Shown: positions 36,161 through 46,206, numbered from the stretch's first letter. The stretch: DNA of 64,000 bases from Microtetraspora glauca (GCA_000721275.1 JOFO01000010.1:124001-188000); one strand, 5' to 3'. Notes: a model not told the origin generated them from the letters alone. A program made the numbers and translations.

Positions 36161-36473
36161 GTCCGTACCTCCAAGTGACGCTCCCGCGCTCGGCAGGGCG
36201 CCGCCGACCAGGGCTGATGTGCGTGCGGCGGCGCGGCGATGAGGGCGGGTGAGCCGTCAGCGTACGCGAGGACGGGGCCCGGGAGGGTGGTGCACCTCTC
36301 ACCCCGGCGAGGCTCCCGGTGTGGCGTACGCCACAAGATCACGTCCGCGCGTCGCATGGAATTCCGCACGGACGGGTGTTTGAAGTAATTCCGTGCCGTA
36401 CAAACAGGCTTCCGGAATCACCCCCGGCGGCAATAGGGCTGAAGGTCATCGGATTTTCCGACGGGAGTCCGGA
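36161..36473. other. Divergent promoter region, exporter/PAP2
   Basis: No coding frame is supported. It holds the palindrome at 36320-36335, an imperfect direct repeat AATTCCGCACGG/AATTCCGTGCCG around 36360-36395, and a CAATAGGG element that could be a -10 for the PAP2 gene. Confidence 0.45.
36320..36335. promoter_or_regulatory. 16-bp perfect palindrome, candidate operator
   Basis: TGTGGCGTACGCCACA reads the same on both strands. It stands about 160 nt upstream of the exporter and 140 nt upstream of the PAP2 gene. Its form suits a dimeric helix-turn-helix repressor. Confidence 0.5.
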
Positions 36474-37478
36474 ATGGCCGGACCGATGAGACCCACTCCA
36501 CATCACATCGTCATCACGAAGGGAGCGGATCGCGCGGGTCGTCTGCTCACCCCCTGTAACGTCGATCGGGTGCGTACCGACATCTTTGCCCGGCTGGACC
36601 GGGAGCCGGTCCCGCCGAAGATAGAGGTCCCGCGGATGACCCGGACGCGTCTCGCCCTCTTCGGCGGGACGTCGGCGTTCTATCTCATCGTCGTGGTGGC
36701 GGTGCTGCTCTCCACCTGGCTGGTGACCCTCGACTGGAAGATCATGCTCTTCCGTCCCTACCAGCAGTGGCCGGAGCTGCACGCGTTCCTCGACTACTAC
36801 GTCGTCCTCGGCCAGCGCGGTCCCACGGCGGTGATGGTGGCGGCCTGGCTGGGCTGGCGCTCCTGGCGCCAGCACACCCTCCGGCCGCTCCTCTCGCTCG
36901 GCGCGGCGCTGCTGATCCTCAACGTCACCGTCGGCTCGGTGAAGCTCGGCCTCGGCCGGCTCGGCCCCCACTACGCGACCCGGATCGGCTCGGCCGAGCT
37001 GTTCGCGGGCGGCGACATATTCCCCTCGGGTCACACCGCCAACGCGGTGGTGACCTGGGGCATCCTCGCCTACCTCGCGACCACCCCGCGGGCCCGGCGC
37101 TATCTGTCGGCGCTCTCCGCGGTGGTCGCGCTAGGAGTCGGCCTCACGACGGTCTATCTCGGCACGCACTGGCTGAGCGACGTGCTGCTGGGCTGGGCCG
37201 CCGGCCTGCTGATCCTGCTGGCCCTGCCCTGGTGCGAGCCGGTCATCGCCGTGGTGGAGGCGTGGATCCTGGACCGGCGCGACCGGATCAGGGAGCGGCT
37301 GCGGGCCCGGCGCCGCCTGGTGCCCTCGCTGCCGGTGGCGTCCGGCGGGCCGCGGCTCTTCCCGGCCCCGGTGGCCGGCGAGGACCCCGCGCGGAAGCCC
37401 GTGGGGGCGGCGGGAGCGGCGGCGGGCCACGCCCGGGCGGCCCGGAGCCGGCCGTCGTCGGACCGTCTCACCGCCTGA
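36474..37478 (+). CDS. PAP2-family membrane phosphatase
   Basis: A 334-residue membrane protein with about six helices. The phosphatase motifs are KLGLGRLGP near residue 163 (a variant of KxxxxxxRP), FPSGHT near 184 and YLGTHWLSDVLLGW near 226; the His residues form and resolve a phosphoenzyme. Such enzymes dephosphorylate undecaprenyl pyrophosphate or phosphatidic acid. The ATG is chosen because GGGAG lies 6 nt upstream; a GTG at 36570 (VRTDIFARLDREP) matches where conservation begins and is the alternative. About 60 basic, Pro/Ala-rich cytoplasmic residues end the protein. Confidence 0.87.
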   Translation: MAGPMRPTPHHIVITKGADRAGRLLTPCNVDRVRTDIFARLDREPVPPKIEVPRMTRTRLALFGGTSAFYLIVVVAVLLSTWLVTLDWKIMLFRPYQQWPELHAFLDYYVVLGQRGPTAVMVAAWLGWRSWRQHTLRPLLSLGAALLILNVTVGSVKLGLGRLGPHYATRIGSAELFAGGDIFPSGHTANAVVTWGILAYLATTPRARRYLSALSAVVALGVGLTTVYLGTHWLSDVLLGWAAGLLILLALPWCEPVIAVVEAWILDRRDRIRERLRARRRLVPSLPVASGGPRLFPAPVAGEDPARKPVGAAGAAAGHARAARSRPSSDRLTA

Positions 37479-37501
37479 TCCCGCACCCCCCCGGTACGTC
37501 G

Positions 37502-37531
37502 AAGGGCCCCGGCCGTCCGGCCGGGGCCCTT
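37502..37531. terminator. Bidirectional hairpin terminator
   Basis: A 13-bp perfect stem (AAGGGCCCCGGCC and complement) with a GTCC loop and flanking A/T lies between the convergent PAP2 and I78-type genes. Confidence 0.8.
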
Positions 37532-37556
37532 CCGCGTGCCCGGGACGTGCCCGCCG

Positions 37557-37772
37557 TCAGCCGGTCCAGCAGCGGGTGACGGTGTCGTCCTCGACCTCGA
37601 AGTTGAGGCGTCCTGCGACGTACTCCATGGTGACGATCGCGCCCGGCGGGAGGGCCCGGACGACCCGCCAGCCGCGGGTCCTGGCGAGCCGGGCGGCGGC
37701 GTCCGCGTCGAGGCCCACATAGGACTCGGGCGCGTCTCGGGGCGGTTCGGGGGTGCGCGGTATGGGTGCCAT
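37557..37772 (-). CDS. I78-family peptidase inhibitor-like protein
   Basis: A 71-residue protein. GLDADAAARLARTRGWRVVRALPPGAIVTMEYVAGRLNFEVEDDTVTRCWTG matches the I78 fold in its LNF.V strand and the terminal RCW-G, where known inhibitors insert into serine protease sites; the motif is split here only for reading. There is no signal peptide, so unlike the fungal or Xanthomonas inhibitors it would be intracellular. Its target, if any, is unknown. It is flanked by an unrelated phosphatase and a gene remnant, and is monocistronic. Confidence 0.75.
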   Translation of the reverse strand: MAPIPRTPEPPRDAPESYVGLDADAAARLARTRGWRVVRALPPGAIVTMEYVAGRLNFEVEDDTVTRCWTG

Positions 37773-38088
37773 GGGGTCACGTTAGTCCCCTCGCGGTCAC
37801 GCTTGCGTCACAACTTCCCGACAGCGGGAAGGAACCCGGGACGGGCGGCGGCGGCCGTGTCCCCGGACTTTTCTCCGGTCATTCGAAAACACGGCCGGAG
37901 GTTCGCACGAACCGTTCGGGCGGTTCTCCGGCGCTTCTCCGGCGGTTTTCGGCCGCGGTCCGGAATTCGGGGCCGGCCGCGAATCGGCGAAATACCCGGG
38001 GGTCCGCGCGCGGCTCCCTCACCGTTCCCTTACAGGATGCTTACTCCGGCCGGACGCCGAAGAAGCGGAACACGGGGCGGAGGCACCG
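37773..38088. other. Non-coding region upstream of the ctaD remnant
   Basis: No coding frame is supported. The base composition is less GC-rich than around it (CTTTTCTCC, ATTCGAAAACA, CGGTTTTCGG). A TTACAGGATGCTTAC segment at 38031-38045 could be the old promoter of the oxidase gene. Confidence 0.45.
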
Positions 38089-38277
38089 GTGAGCACCGAG
38101 GCGGCGACCACCACGACGGAATCCGCACGGCAGCGGCACGGCCGGATCGTGATCGACTGGCTGACCACCACCGACCGCAAGAAGATCGGCCACCTCTATC
38201 TGGCGACCTCGTTCGCCTTCTTCCTCCTGGGCGGTCTGCCGGCCATGGCGATGCGGGCCGAGCCGGCCCGCCCCGGG
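38089..38277 (+). pseudogene. Remnant of cytochrome c oxidase subunit I (ctaD-like), N-terminus only
   Basis: From a GTG, about 63 codons match the start of actinobacterial heme-copper oxidase subunit I: IVIDWLTTTDRKKIGHLYLATS, then FAFFLLGGL, MAMRAE and ARPG, where intact proteins have WLTTTDHKTIG and MRAELARPG. The conserved His of TDHK is Arg here. After ARPG the frame runs into Arg-rich nonsense and the 3' end of an opposing glycosyltransferase gene. The other ~500 residues, including all heme and copper ligands, are absent, so the product cannot work. The promoter-like region is kept. This is a deletion or replacement scar. Confidence 0.8.
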
Positions 38278-38321
38278 GACCCGTGGACGGCGGGGCGGCG
38301 GCGGGCGGCGCGGCGGGCCCG

Positions 38322-39605
38322 TCAGCGCAGGCCGAGGCGGCGCAGCGTCCGGCCGGCCGCCGCCTTCGCGGTGTACCCGGCGTCGACCGCGCGGCCCGTC
38401 CAGGCGTGCCGGGCCGCGGCCGCCGGGGAGTGGACGCGGCGGGTGGTGCCGCCCGCCAGCAGCCCGGTCCACAGCTCCTCGTGACGCGCGGCGATCCGCG
38501 CGGGGTCGTACCGCTCCGCCGCCGTGCGGGCCGCCCGGCCGGCCGCGGCCCGCAGTTCCTCGTCGTCCATCAGCTCGCGCAGCGCCCCCGCGACCGCGCC
38601 CGGGTCGCCGACCGGCACCAGCCGGCCGTCCACCCCGTCCTCGACGATCTCGCGCGGCCCGTGCGGGCAGTCCGCGGCCACCACCGGCAGCCCGCACCGC
38701 ATGGCCTCCACGATCGTCATGCCGAACGCCTCCCGTTCGGAGGTGACGGCCGCGATGGAGCCCTTCGCCCACTCCGGTTCCATCGGGTGGACCTGGCCCA
38801 TCAGCCGGACCTGCCCGCCGAGCCCCCGGGCCTCGATCTGCCGGGCGAGCGGCCCCCGCAGGTCCTGCACGGCGTCCCCGCTGCCGTAGATCCGCAGGCT
38901 CCAGTCCGGATGGTCGGCGGCGACCTCGGCGAAGGCGTCGACGAGGACGTCGAACCGCTTGACCCGGGTGAGCCGGCCCGCCGCCACCACCACCCGGGCG
39001 GACGGGTCGGCGGGCGGGACGGCCGGCGCCGGCACGCTGTTGGGCACGGCCTCGACGCGGACCGTGTCCGGCAGACGGAGCCGACGGTAGGCGCGGGCGT
39101 CGGCCTCGGTGACGGTGGTGACGAGGTCGAGCAGCGCGTACTCGTGGGCGATGTCCCGCCGCAGCCGGCGGCTGTGCCCGTCGAGGATCAGGTGCTCCTG
39201 GGCGACGAGCAGCGGCCCGGGCCCCGCCTGCCGGGCCAGGTGGACGTTGAGCCCCGGCCGGGTGCCCACGAGGACGTCGGCCTCCACCCCGCGCAGGTGC
39301 TCCCCGATCCGCGCGTCGGTCAGCGCGCTGTACTGCTTCCAGCGCCCGTCGCCGCGCGGGAAGACCCGGGCGGGGCGGTGGAAGTCGGGGTGGTCGCCGT
39401 CGTACTCCGGCCCGTCCGCCCGCAGGTCGACGAGGTGACGGAGCGTCACCCCGGCCGGGAGGCCGAGGCGGGGGCGGTCGCGGTGGCGGAACACCGAGAC
39501 GATTTCCACGTCATGACGCTCCGCCAGTTGTTCGGCGAGGGTGAAGGTGGTCCGGATGGTCCCGCCGTAGTGATAGCCGTTGTGGAGCAGGAAGGAGATG
39601 CGCAT
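38322..39605 (-). CDS. GT4-family glycosyltransferase
   Basis: A 427-residue retaining glycosyltransferase of GT-B fold. The N-terminal acceptor domain begins MRISFLLHNGYHYGGTIRTTF. The donor domain begins near 215 with VVVAAGRLTRVKRFDVLVDAF, and EAFGMTIVEAMRCGLPVVAADCPHGPREIV near 320 supplies the EX7E nucleotide-sugar motif. Its acceptor could be a cell-wall glycan or lipid. It is alone, and its 3' end abuts a broken cytochrome oxidase gene, which suggests it arrived with, or survived, a rearrangement. Confidence 0.9.
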   Translation of the reverse strand: MRISFLLHNGYHYGGTIRTTFTLAEQLAERHDVEIVSVFRHRDRPRLGLPAGVTLRHLVDLRADGPEYDGDHPDFHRPARVFPRGDGRWKQYSALTDARIGEHLRGVEADVLVGTRPGLNVHLARQAGPGPLLVAQEHLILDGHSRRLRRDIAHEYALLDLVTTVTEADARAYRRLRLPDTVRVEAVPNSVPAPAVPPADPSARVVVAAGRLTRVKRFDVLVDAFAEVAADHPDWSLRIYGSGDAVQDLRGPLARQIEARGLGGQVRLMGQVHPMEPEWAKGSIAAVTSEREAFGMTIVEAMRCGLPVVAADCPHGPREIVEDGVDGRLVPVGDPGAVAGALRELMDDEELRAAAGRAARTAAERYDPARIAARHEELWTGLLAGGTTRRVHSPAAAARHAWTGRAVDAGYTAKAAAGRTLRRLGLR

Positions 39606-39830
39606 CTGCCGGTTCCCCCCGGTCAGTCGATCGGTCGGGCCGACTGTACTGCTCCGGCGGCGCCCGCCCTCACGGCCGGTGACCGGGCACCGCGCCCCGG
39701 GCCGCGCCGGCCCGCCCCGCCCGTCTTGCCTGCGGGCAGGTCCCCCGGGCGCCGGGGGCCGGCTCCCGGTCGTCCGGAGGGGCGGGGCGGGCGGCCGCCC
39801 CGGCTCCGTACGTCCGTCACCTCGGCGCCG

Positions 39831-40571
<741 letters not shown>

Positions 40572-40791
40572 CTAGGTCGGGCTCCGGCGCCCCGGCTCCG
40601 TGCCGCGCGGAACGCTGTTCACTTCCCACCCGGTCGGAGTCACGGACGCCGGGCCGCCGCCCGTGCACGCGCCAGGGGCAAGTTGCCCGGTTTCGCGCGT
40701 GACCCCGCCCGCGCCTGACCCGTTGAACTCGGCATGAGAGACGCCCGGGAAAGGCCCGGGGTCCGTCCGTCACGACTCCAGGGAGCCCCCC

Positions 40792-41574
40792 GTGCCGCGC
40801 ATGCTCGACGTCAGCGAGGACGTACGCGCCGAGATCGGCGACGAAGAAGCCGACCGGCTGCTCGCCGGCGACAACGCCCCGGGCAGCTACGACTGCACCT
40901 CCTGCCGCACGCCGGGCGACTCCGAGCAGGAGCGCACCAGCACGGTGCTGTTCGTAGGCGAGGAGACCGCGGTCCTCGCGTTCGCCCACGCCAGCTGCAT
41001 CCCCTCGCAGATCGTCCGGGTCTCCGAGGAGCAGCTCCAGGGGGCCGTCGCCTCCATCGCCGCCGCCGACGAGGCCGACGCGCTGTCCGCCGCCCACCCC
41101 GAGCAGGCGGTGCTGGGCGTCACCAGCGGTCTCGTCCTGATCGACGGCGAGCTGCACCCGGCGCTGGTCGTCGAGCCGACGGCGCCGGTGGCGCGCCCCG
41201 GCTCGGGCGGCCTCACCGACGAGTTCCTGTCGCTCCTCACCGAGCAGGGCTTCCAGCCGGTCGCCGACCTGAACACCAAGCCGGCCGCGCTGCCCGGCTG
41301 GTCGGTCCTGGTCGCCATGGGCCAGCTGCACTCGGTGCTCCAGCCGGGCGCCGGCGGCACCGGCCAGAGCGCCTGGTGGCAGGCGCACCAGCCGCTCCAG
41401 GTCACCGAGGGCTGGCGCGCGGCGGCCAACAAGTCGCACACGGTGCTGGTCTTCGCCGCGCCGGTCGGCTCCATCGGCCAGCAGCCGCGCGAGGACCTGC
41501 TGCGGGACGCCCTGGAGAAGGCCGCGGTGAACGGGCGCCTGGTCGCCGCCGCGATGCCGCTGGCCGGTACCTGA
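40792..41574 (+). CDS. Conserved actinobacterial protein of unknown function
   Basis: A 260-residue acidic soluble protein that I do not recognise as a named family. It has a CTSC pair near residue 38, a later HASC segment, alternating strands and helices and no signal or membrane helix. The Cys pair plus the HxxC could bind zinc. GGGAG lies 6 nt before the GTG, which is why it is preferred over the ATG three codons later. By position it belongs to the conserved block leading to der. The stop overlaps an ATG of a possible longer form of the next gene (TGATG). Confidence 0.75.
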   Translation: MPRMLDVSEDVRAEIGDEEADRLLAGDNAPGSYDCTSCRTPGDSEQERTSTVLFVGEETAVLAFAHASCIPSQIVRVSEEQLQGAVASIAAADEADALSAAHPEQAVLGVTSGLVLIDGELHPALVVEPTAPVARPGSGGLTDEFLSLLTEQGFQPVADLNTKPAALPGWSVLVAMGQLHSVLQPGAGGTGQSAWWQAHQPLQVTEGWRAAANKSHTVLVFAAPVGSIGQQPREDLLRDALEKAAVNGRLVAAAMPLAGT

Positions 41575-41702
41575 TGGACGAGGGACGTCCGGGGATAGGG
41601 CCGGCGCGTCCGCGGCGGGTGCCGACCGTGCCGCGCCCCCGGCAGGCCGCTCTTTCGGAGAGCCGCCCGCATCCGACGGTCGGCGGGGTCGTTGGCACCT
41701 AC

Positions 41703-42029
41703 GTGCACGCATACGACCCTTTCCCCCAGCCGTATCCGAGTCCGATCCCCGGCATGCGCCCGGCGCAGGACGTCCCGGCCGGATTCTCGGCGACGCCGAT
41801 CTTCGATGCCCTGTACTCGGAGTACCGCCGGTCGTTCCGCACGCTTCCGGGTGACCGCAGCGGTGAGGAGGAGCTGGCGTTCCGGGCGTTCGGGACGGCG
41901 CTGAGCACGGGCCTGTCGGGCTTCACGGGGCTCCACGGCCAGCCGTACGCGGCCTATCCGTCGGCCTGGGCGGCGCAGCAGCACCCTCCGCAGGCGGCGC
42001 TGCCGCCGGGGCCGCGCAGAGGCATCTGA
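41703..42029 (+). CDS. Small conserved Streptomyces protein, Pro-rich
   Basis: A 108-residue protein with a Pro/Tyr-rich start (VHAYDPFPQPYPSPIPGMRP), a middle ATPIFDALYSEYRRSFRTLPGDRSGEEELAFRAFG that looks helical, and a Pro-rich end. No domain is recognised. The start is uncertain: the GTG is where I believe homologues begin, but it lacks a ribosome site. An ATG at 41574 overlapping the upstream stop would add 43 residues of low-complexity sequence by coupled translation. It is convergent with der. Confidence 0.65.
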   Translation: MHAYDPFPQPYPSPIPGMRPAQDVPAGFSATPIFDALYSEYRRSFRTLPGDRSGEEELAFRAFGTALSTGLSGFTGLHGQPYAAYPSAWAAQQHPPQAALPPGPRRGI

Positions 42030-42039
42030 GCGGTCCGCG

Positions 42040-42094
42040 GGAGACGGCCGAGGGCCGGAGTCGTCCGGGACGACTCCGGCCCTCGGCCGTCTCC
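42040..42094. terminator. Long bidirectional hairpin terminator
   Basis: A 27-bp perfect stem with a 1-nt loop lies between the small Pro-rich gene and the convergent der stop. Confidence 0.85.
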
Positions 42095-42125
42095 GGGGCA
42101 CCGGGCGGTGCGCCCGGTGCCGCTG

Positions 42126-43574
42126 CTACTTCTTCTTGCCGCGCTTCTCGCGGACGCGCACCGAGATGTGGATCGGGGTGCCCTCGAAGCCGAACTCCTC
42201 GCGCAGCCGGCGCTCGATGAAGCGGCGGTAGCCGGCCTCCAGGAAGCCCGAGGCGAAGAGCACGAAGCGCGGGGGCTTGGTGCCGGCCTGGGTGCCGAAG
42301 AGGATGCGGGGCTGCTTGCCGCCGCGGATCGGGTGCGGGTGGGCGGCGACGAGCTCGCCGAGGAAGGCGTTGAGCCGGCCGGTGGGGACGCGGGTCTCCC
42401 AGCCGGCGAGGGCGGTCTCGATCGCCGGGACCAGCTTCTCCATGTGGCGGCCGGTCTTCGCGGAGACGTTGACCCGGGGCGCCCAGGAGACCTGCTGCAT
42501 CTCGGTCTCGATCTCGCGCTCCAGGTAGTAGCGGCGCTCCTCGTCGAGCTCGTCCCACTTGTTGTAGGCGATGACGATGGCGCGGCCGGACTCGACGGCC
42601 ATCGTGATGATCCGCTGGTCCTGGACCGAGATGTTGTCGGTGGTGTCGATGAGGATGACCGCGACCTCGGCCTTCTCGACGGCGGCGGCCGTGCGGAGGG
42701 AGGCGTAGTAGTCGGCGCCGGCCTGGAGGTGGACCTTCTTGCGGATGCCGGCGGTGTCGACGAACTTCCAGGTCTTCCCGCCGAGCTCGATCAGCTCGTC
42801 GACCGGGTCGCGGGTGGTGCCGGCCAGCTCGTTGACGACCACGCGGTCCTCGCCGGCGACCTTGTTGAGCAGGGACGACTTGCCGACGTTGGGGCGGCCG
42901 ATGAGGGCGATCCGGCGGGGGCCGCCGACGGCCTTGCCGAAGGTCTGCTCGGGCGCCTCGGGCAGCTTGCGCAGCACCTCGTCGAGGAGGTCGCCGGTGC
43001 CGCGGCCGTGCAGCGAGGAGACCGGGAACGGCTCGCCGAGGCCGAGGGACCAGAGCGTGGCCGCGTCGGCCTCGCCGGACTGGCCGTCGACCTTGTTGGC
43101 GGCCAGCACGACCGGCTTGCCGGCGCGGCGGAGCAGCTTGACGACGGCCTCGTCGGTGTCGGTGGCGCCGACGGTGGCGTCCACGACGAAGAGGCAGGCG
43201 TCGGCGGCCTCGATGGCGTACTCGGCCTGGGTGGCGACGGAGGCGTCGATGCCGAGGACGTCCTGCTCCCAGCCGCCGGTGTCGACGACCTTGAAGCGGC
43301 GGCCGGCCCACTCGGCCTCGTACGTGACGCGGTCGCGGGTGACGCCGGGGCGGTCCTCGACGACGGCCTCGCGGCGGCCGATGATGCGGTTCACCAGGGT
43401 CGACTTGCCGACGTTCGGACGGCCGACGACGGCGAGGACGGGGAGCGGGCCGTGGCCGGCCTCCTCGATCGCCTCCTCGACGTCCTCGGCGTCGAAGCCT
43501 TCTTCCGCGGCGAGCTCCATGAACTCCGCGTACTCGGCGTCGCCAAGTGCCCCGTGGTCGTGCTGGTCGTTCAT
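42126..43574 (-). CDS. der: Ribosome-associated double GTPase Der (EngA)
   Basis: A 482-residue GTPase with two G domains. The first starts near residue 48 ([14 protein letters not shown], then DTGGW and NKVD), the second near 220 ([14 protein letters not shown], then DTAG and NKWD). The C-terminal KH-like domain ends in a basic [10 protein letters not shown] tail. An acidic N-terminal extension of about 40 residues is usual in actinobacteria. Der acts in 50S subunit maturation. It is the last gene of a tyrA-cmk-acyltransferase-der series on one strand; AGGAACGG precedes the ATG. Confidence 0.96.
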   Translation of the reverse strand: MNDQHDHGALGDAEYAEFMELAAEEGFDAEDVEEAIEEAGHGPLPVLAVVGRPNVGKSTLVNRIIGRREAVVEDRPGVTRDRVTYEAEWAGRRFKVVDTGGWEQDVLGIDASVATQAEYAIEAADACLFVVDATVGATDTDEAVVKLLRRAGKPVVLAANKVDGQSGEADAATLWSLGLGEPFPVSSLHGRGTGDLLDEVLRKLPEAPEQTFGKAVGGPRRIALIGRPNVGKSSLLNKVAGEDRVVVNELAGTTRDPVDELIELGGKTWKFVDTAGIRKKVHLQAGADYYASLRTAAAVEKAEVAVILIDTTDNISVQDQRIITMAVESGRAIVIAYNKWDELDEERRYYLEREIETEMQQVSWAPRVNVSAKTGRHMEKLVPAIETALAGWETRVPTGRLNAFLGELVAAHPHPIRGGKQPRILFGTQAGTKPPRFVLFASGFLEAGYRRFIERRLREEFGFEGTPIHISVRVREKRGKKK

Positions 43575-43650
43575 GAAGTCCGTTCCTTGATCATTCGTGG
43601 TCGGTGGGATCCGGCGGCGGAGCCGAGGGACCCACTACTGAGAGTGTCGC

Positions 43651-44295
43651 TCAGCGCCCGGTGAGGCGCCTGGCGTTTTTCAGGTGGTCGGTGAGGCGCT
43701 CCTGGATCCGCACGGTGGCCTCGTCCAGCGCCTTGCGGGTGCGCCGGCCGCTGCCGTCGCCGGCCTCGAAGGCGTCCCCGAAGACGACGTCCACCCGGCT
43801 GCGCAGGGCCGGGAGGCCCTTCACCAGCCGTCCGGGCCGCTCGGTGCTGCCGAGCACCGCGACCGGGACGATCGGGGCGCCGCTGCGGACGGCGAAGTAG
43901 GCGAGGCCGGCGCGGAGCGACGCGAAGTCGCCCTCGCCGCGGGTCCCCTCGGGGAAGATCCCGAGGACCCCGCCCCGCTCCAGCACGCCGAGCGCGTCGC
44001 CGATCGCCTTCCGGTCGGTGGAGTCGCGGTCGACCTTGAGCTGCCCGATGCCCTCCAGGAAGCCGCCCAGCGGCCCGACGAACGCCTCCTTCTTGATCAG
44101 GAAGTGCACGGGGCGCGGGGCGGTGCCCATGAGCATGGGTCCGTCGATGTTGTGCGCGTGGTTGACGGCGAGGATGACGGGGCCGGAGGCCGGCACCCGC
44201 CAGGCGCCGAGCACGCGCGGCTTCCAGAAGCCGTACATCAGCCCGATGCCGATGCGCCGGCCGACGGCGGCCCCCTTCGCGGAGGGCTCGGTCAC
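43651..44295 (-). CDS. PlsC-type 1-acyl-glycerophosphate acyltransferase
   Basis: A 214-residue acyltransferase. AVNHAHNIDGP near residue 45 is the catalytic NHxxxxD motif and GIFPEGTRGEG near 115 binds the glycerol phosphate. It probably acylates lysophosphatidic acid or a related acceptor at the inner membrane face. The GTG start lies within a 4-nt overlap with the cmk stop, an arrangement often seen beside cmk and der in bacteria. The acyl donor and true acceptor are not determined. Confidence 0.9.
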   Translation of the reverse strand: MTEPSAKGAAVGRRIGIGLMYGFWKPRVLGAWRVPASGPVILAVNHAHNIDGPMLMGTAPRPVHFLIKKEAFVGPLGGFLEGIGQLKVDRDSTDRKAIGDALGVLERGGVLGIFPEGTRGEGDFASLRAGLAYFAVRSGAPIVPVAVLGSTERPGRLVKGLPALRSRVDVVFGDAFEAGDGSGRRTRKALDEATVRIQERLTDHLKNARRLTGR

Positions 44296-44966
44296 TTGCC
44301 GCCCGCCCGCTTCTCCTCCACCAGGGTGACGACGCACTCGATGACCTGGTCGAGGGTGAGCTCGGTGGTGTCGACCTCGACGGCGTCGCCGGCCTTGGCG
44401 AGCGGGGAGGTCTTGCGGCTGGAGTCCGCCGCGTCCCGCTTGACCAGGGCCTCCTGGGTGGCCCGCACGTCGGCGCCCTTCAGCTCGCCGGAGCGGCGGG
44501 CGGCACGGGCCTCGGGCGAGGCGGTGAGGAAGATCTTGAGGTCGGCGTCGGGGAGGACGGTGGTGCCGATGTCCCGGCCCTCGACGACGATGCCCTGCGC
44601 GGCCTCGCGGGCGATGGTCCGCTGGAGCTCGGTGATGAGCGCGCGGACCTCGGGGACGGCGCTGACCGCGCTGACCTTGGAGGTGACCTCCTCGGTCCGG
44701 ATCGGGCCGGAGGCGTCGGCGCCGTCGACCGTGATGGTCGGGCGGGACGGGTCGGTGCCGGAGACGATGACGGGCTTGGCCGCGGCGTTCGCCACCGCCT
44801 CGGCGTCGGTCACGTCCACGCCGTTGCTGATCATCCACCAGGTGATCGCCCGGTACTGAGCGCCGGTGTCCAGGTAGCTCAGCCCCAGCTTGGCGGCGAC
44901 CGCCTTCGAGGTGCTCGACTTGCCCGTGCCGGAGGGGCCGTCGATGGCGACGATCACGGATTCCAC
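44292..44966 (-). CDS. cmk: Cytidylate kinase
   Basis: A 224-residue NMP kinase that phosphorylates CMP and dCMP. The P-loop is IDGPSGTGKSSTSK at residues 7-20, the substrate-binding segment is YLDTGAQYRAI near 31, and GIVVEGRDIGTTVLPDA near 125 and the LID arginines (RAARRSGEL, VKRDAADSSR) follow. Length and motifs match the bacterial Cmk family. It starts at GTG and ends overlapping the acyltransferase gene. Confidence 0.96.
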   Translation of the reverse strand: MESVIVAIDGPSGTGKSSTSKAVAAKLGLSYLDTGAQYRAITWWMISNGVDVTDAEAVANAAAKPVIVSGTDPSRPTITVDGADASGPIRTEEVTSKVSAVSAVPEVRALITELQRTIAREAAQGIVVEGRDIGTTVLPDADLKIFLTASPEARAARRSGELKGADVRATQEALVKRDAADSSRKTSPLAKAGDAVEVDTTELTLDQVIECVVTLVEEKRAGGK

Positions 44967-45117
44967 GGTGAGGGGGACCTTCCTGGGTGGGCGGGCGGCC
45001 CCGGCGGCAGTGCGGGACCCCTCTAAGGTTACCGAGTCCCCACACCCGTACGGCCCAGCGTCCCCCGGGCCCCGGCCGCACCGCGGCGGGCCGCCGCCCG
45101 CCGCGCTCCGGCCGGCG

Positions 45118-46206
45118 TCAGGCGGTGCGCAGGGCCCAGCCCTGGGACTGGAGGGCCTGGGCGAGCGCGGGCGCCGCCTGGGGGTCGACCATCAGCTGGA
45201 CGAGACCCGCCTGCTGCCCGGTCGCGTGCTCGATGCGCACGTCCTCGATGTTGACCCCGGCCCGGCCCGCGTCGGCGAAGATCCGGGCCAGCTCGCCGGG
45301 CCGGTCGCTGATGAGCACCGCGACCGTCTCGTACGCCGTGGGCGCGGCGCCGTGCTTGCCGGGGACCCGGGCCCGTCCGGCGTTGCCGCGGCGCAGCACG
45401 TCCTCGACGCCCTGGGCGCCGTCGCGGCGCTTGTCCTCGTCGGCGGACTGGAGCGACCGCAGGGCGCGGACGGTCTCGTCGAGGTCCGCGGCGACGCCGG
45501 AGAGGACGTCGGCGACCGGCCCGGGGTTGGCGGACAGGATCTCGATCCACATGCGCGGGTCGGAGGCGGCGATCCGGGTGACGTCCCGGATGCCCTGCCC
45601 GCAGAGGCGTACGGCGGACTCCTCCGCCTCCTCCAGGCGGGCGGCGACCATCGAGGAGACGAGCTGCGGGGTGTGGGAGACGAGCGCGACGGCGCGGTCG
45701 TGGGCGTCGGCGTCCATGACGACGGGCACGGCCCGGCAGAGCGCGACGAGTTCGAGGGCTAGGTTGAGGACCTCGGTGTCGGTGTCCCGGGTCGGGGTGA
45801 GCACCCAGGGGCGGCCCTCGAAGAGGTCGGCGGTGGCGGCGAGCGGACCGGAGCGCTCCTTGCCGGACATGGGGTGGCTGCCGATGTACGCGGTGAGGTC
45901 GAGGCCGGTCGCCGCGAGTTCGCGCTGCGGGCCGCCCTTGACGCTGGCGACGTCGAGGTAGGCGCGGGCGGTCCCGGCGCGCATGGCGTCGGCGAGGGTG
46001 GCGGCGACGTGCGCCGGGGGGACGGCGACGATCGCGAGGTCCACCGGGCCGTCGGGTTCCGTGTCGGTGCCGGCGCCGAGCGAGGCGGCGGTCCGGGCGC
46101 TCGCCGGGTCGTGGTCGCGGAGGTGGACCGTGACGCCCCGGCCGGCGAGGGCGAGTGCGGCGGAGGTGCCGATCAGTCCGGTTCCGATGACGAGCGCTGT
46201 TCTCAC
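45118..46206 (-). CDS. tyrA: Prephenate dehydrogenase
   Basis: A 362-residue enzyme that oxidatively decarboxylates prephenate (or arogenate) for tyrosine synthesis. The dinucleotide-binding site is VIGTGLIGTSAAL at 5-17. The active-site His is in GSHPMSGKERSGP near 110, and ATADLF and SHTPQLVSS follow. A C-terminal ACT domain (YETVAVLISDRPGELARIFADAGRAGV, from about 280) suggests feedback control by an aromatic amino acid. AAGGAAA precedes the GTG start. Confidence 0.94.
   Translation of the reverse strand: MRTALVIGTGLIGTSAALALAGRGVTVHLRDHDPASARTAASLGAGTDTEPDGPVDLAIVAVPPAHVAATLADAMRAGTARAYLDVASVKGGPQRELAATGLDLTAYIGSHPMSGKERSGPLAATADLFEGRPWVLTPTRDTDTEVLNLALELVALCRAVPVVMDADAHDRAVALVSHTPQLVSSMVAARLEEAEESAVRLCGQGIRDVTRIAASDPRMWIEILSANPGPVADVLSGVAADLDETVRALRSLQSADEDKRRDGAQGVEDVLRRGNAGRARVPGKHGAAPTAYETVAVLISDRPGELARIFADAGRAGVNIEDVRIEHATGQQAGLVQLMVDPQAAPALAQALQSQGWALRTA

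Noticed and set aside
37901..37925. CGAACCGTTCG palindrome resembling an SOS box
   Set aside because: The half-sites are separated by one base rather than four, so it does not fit the LexA consensus.
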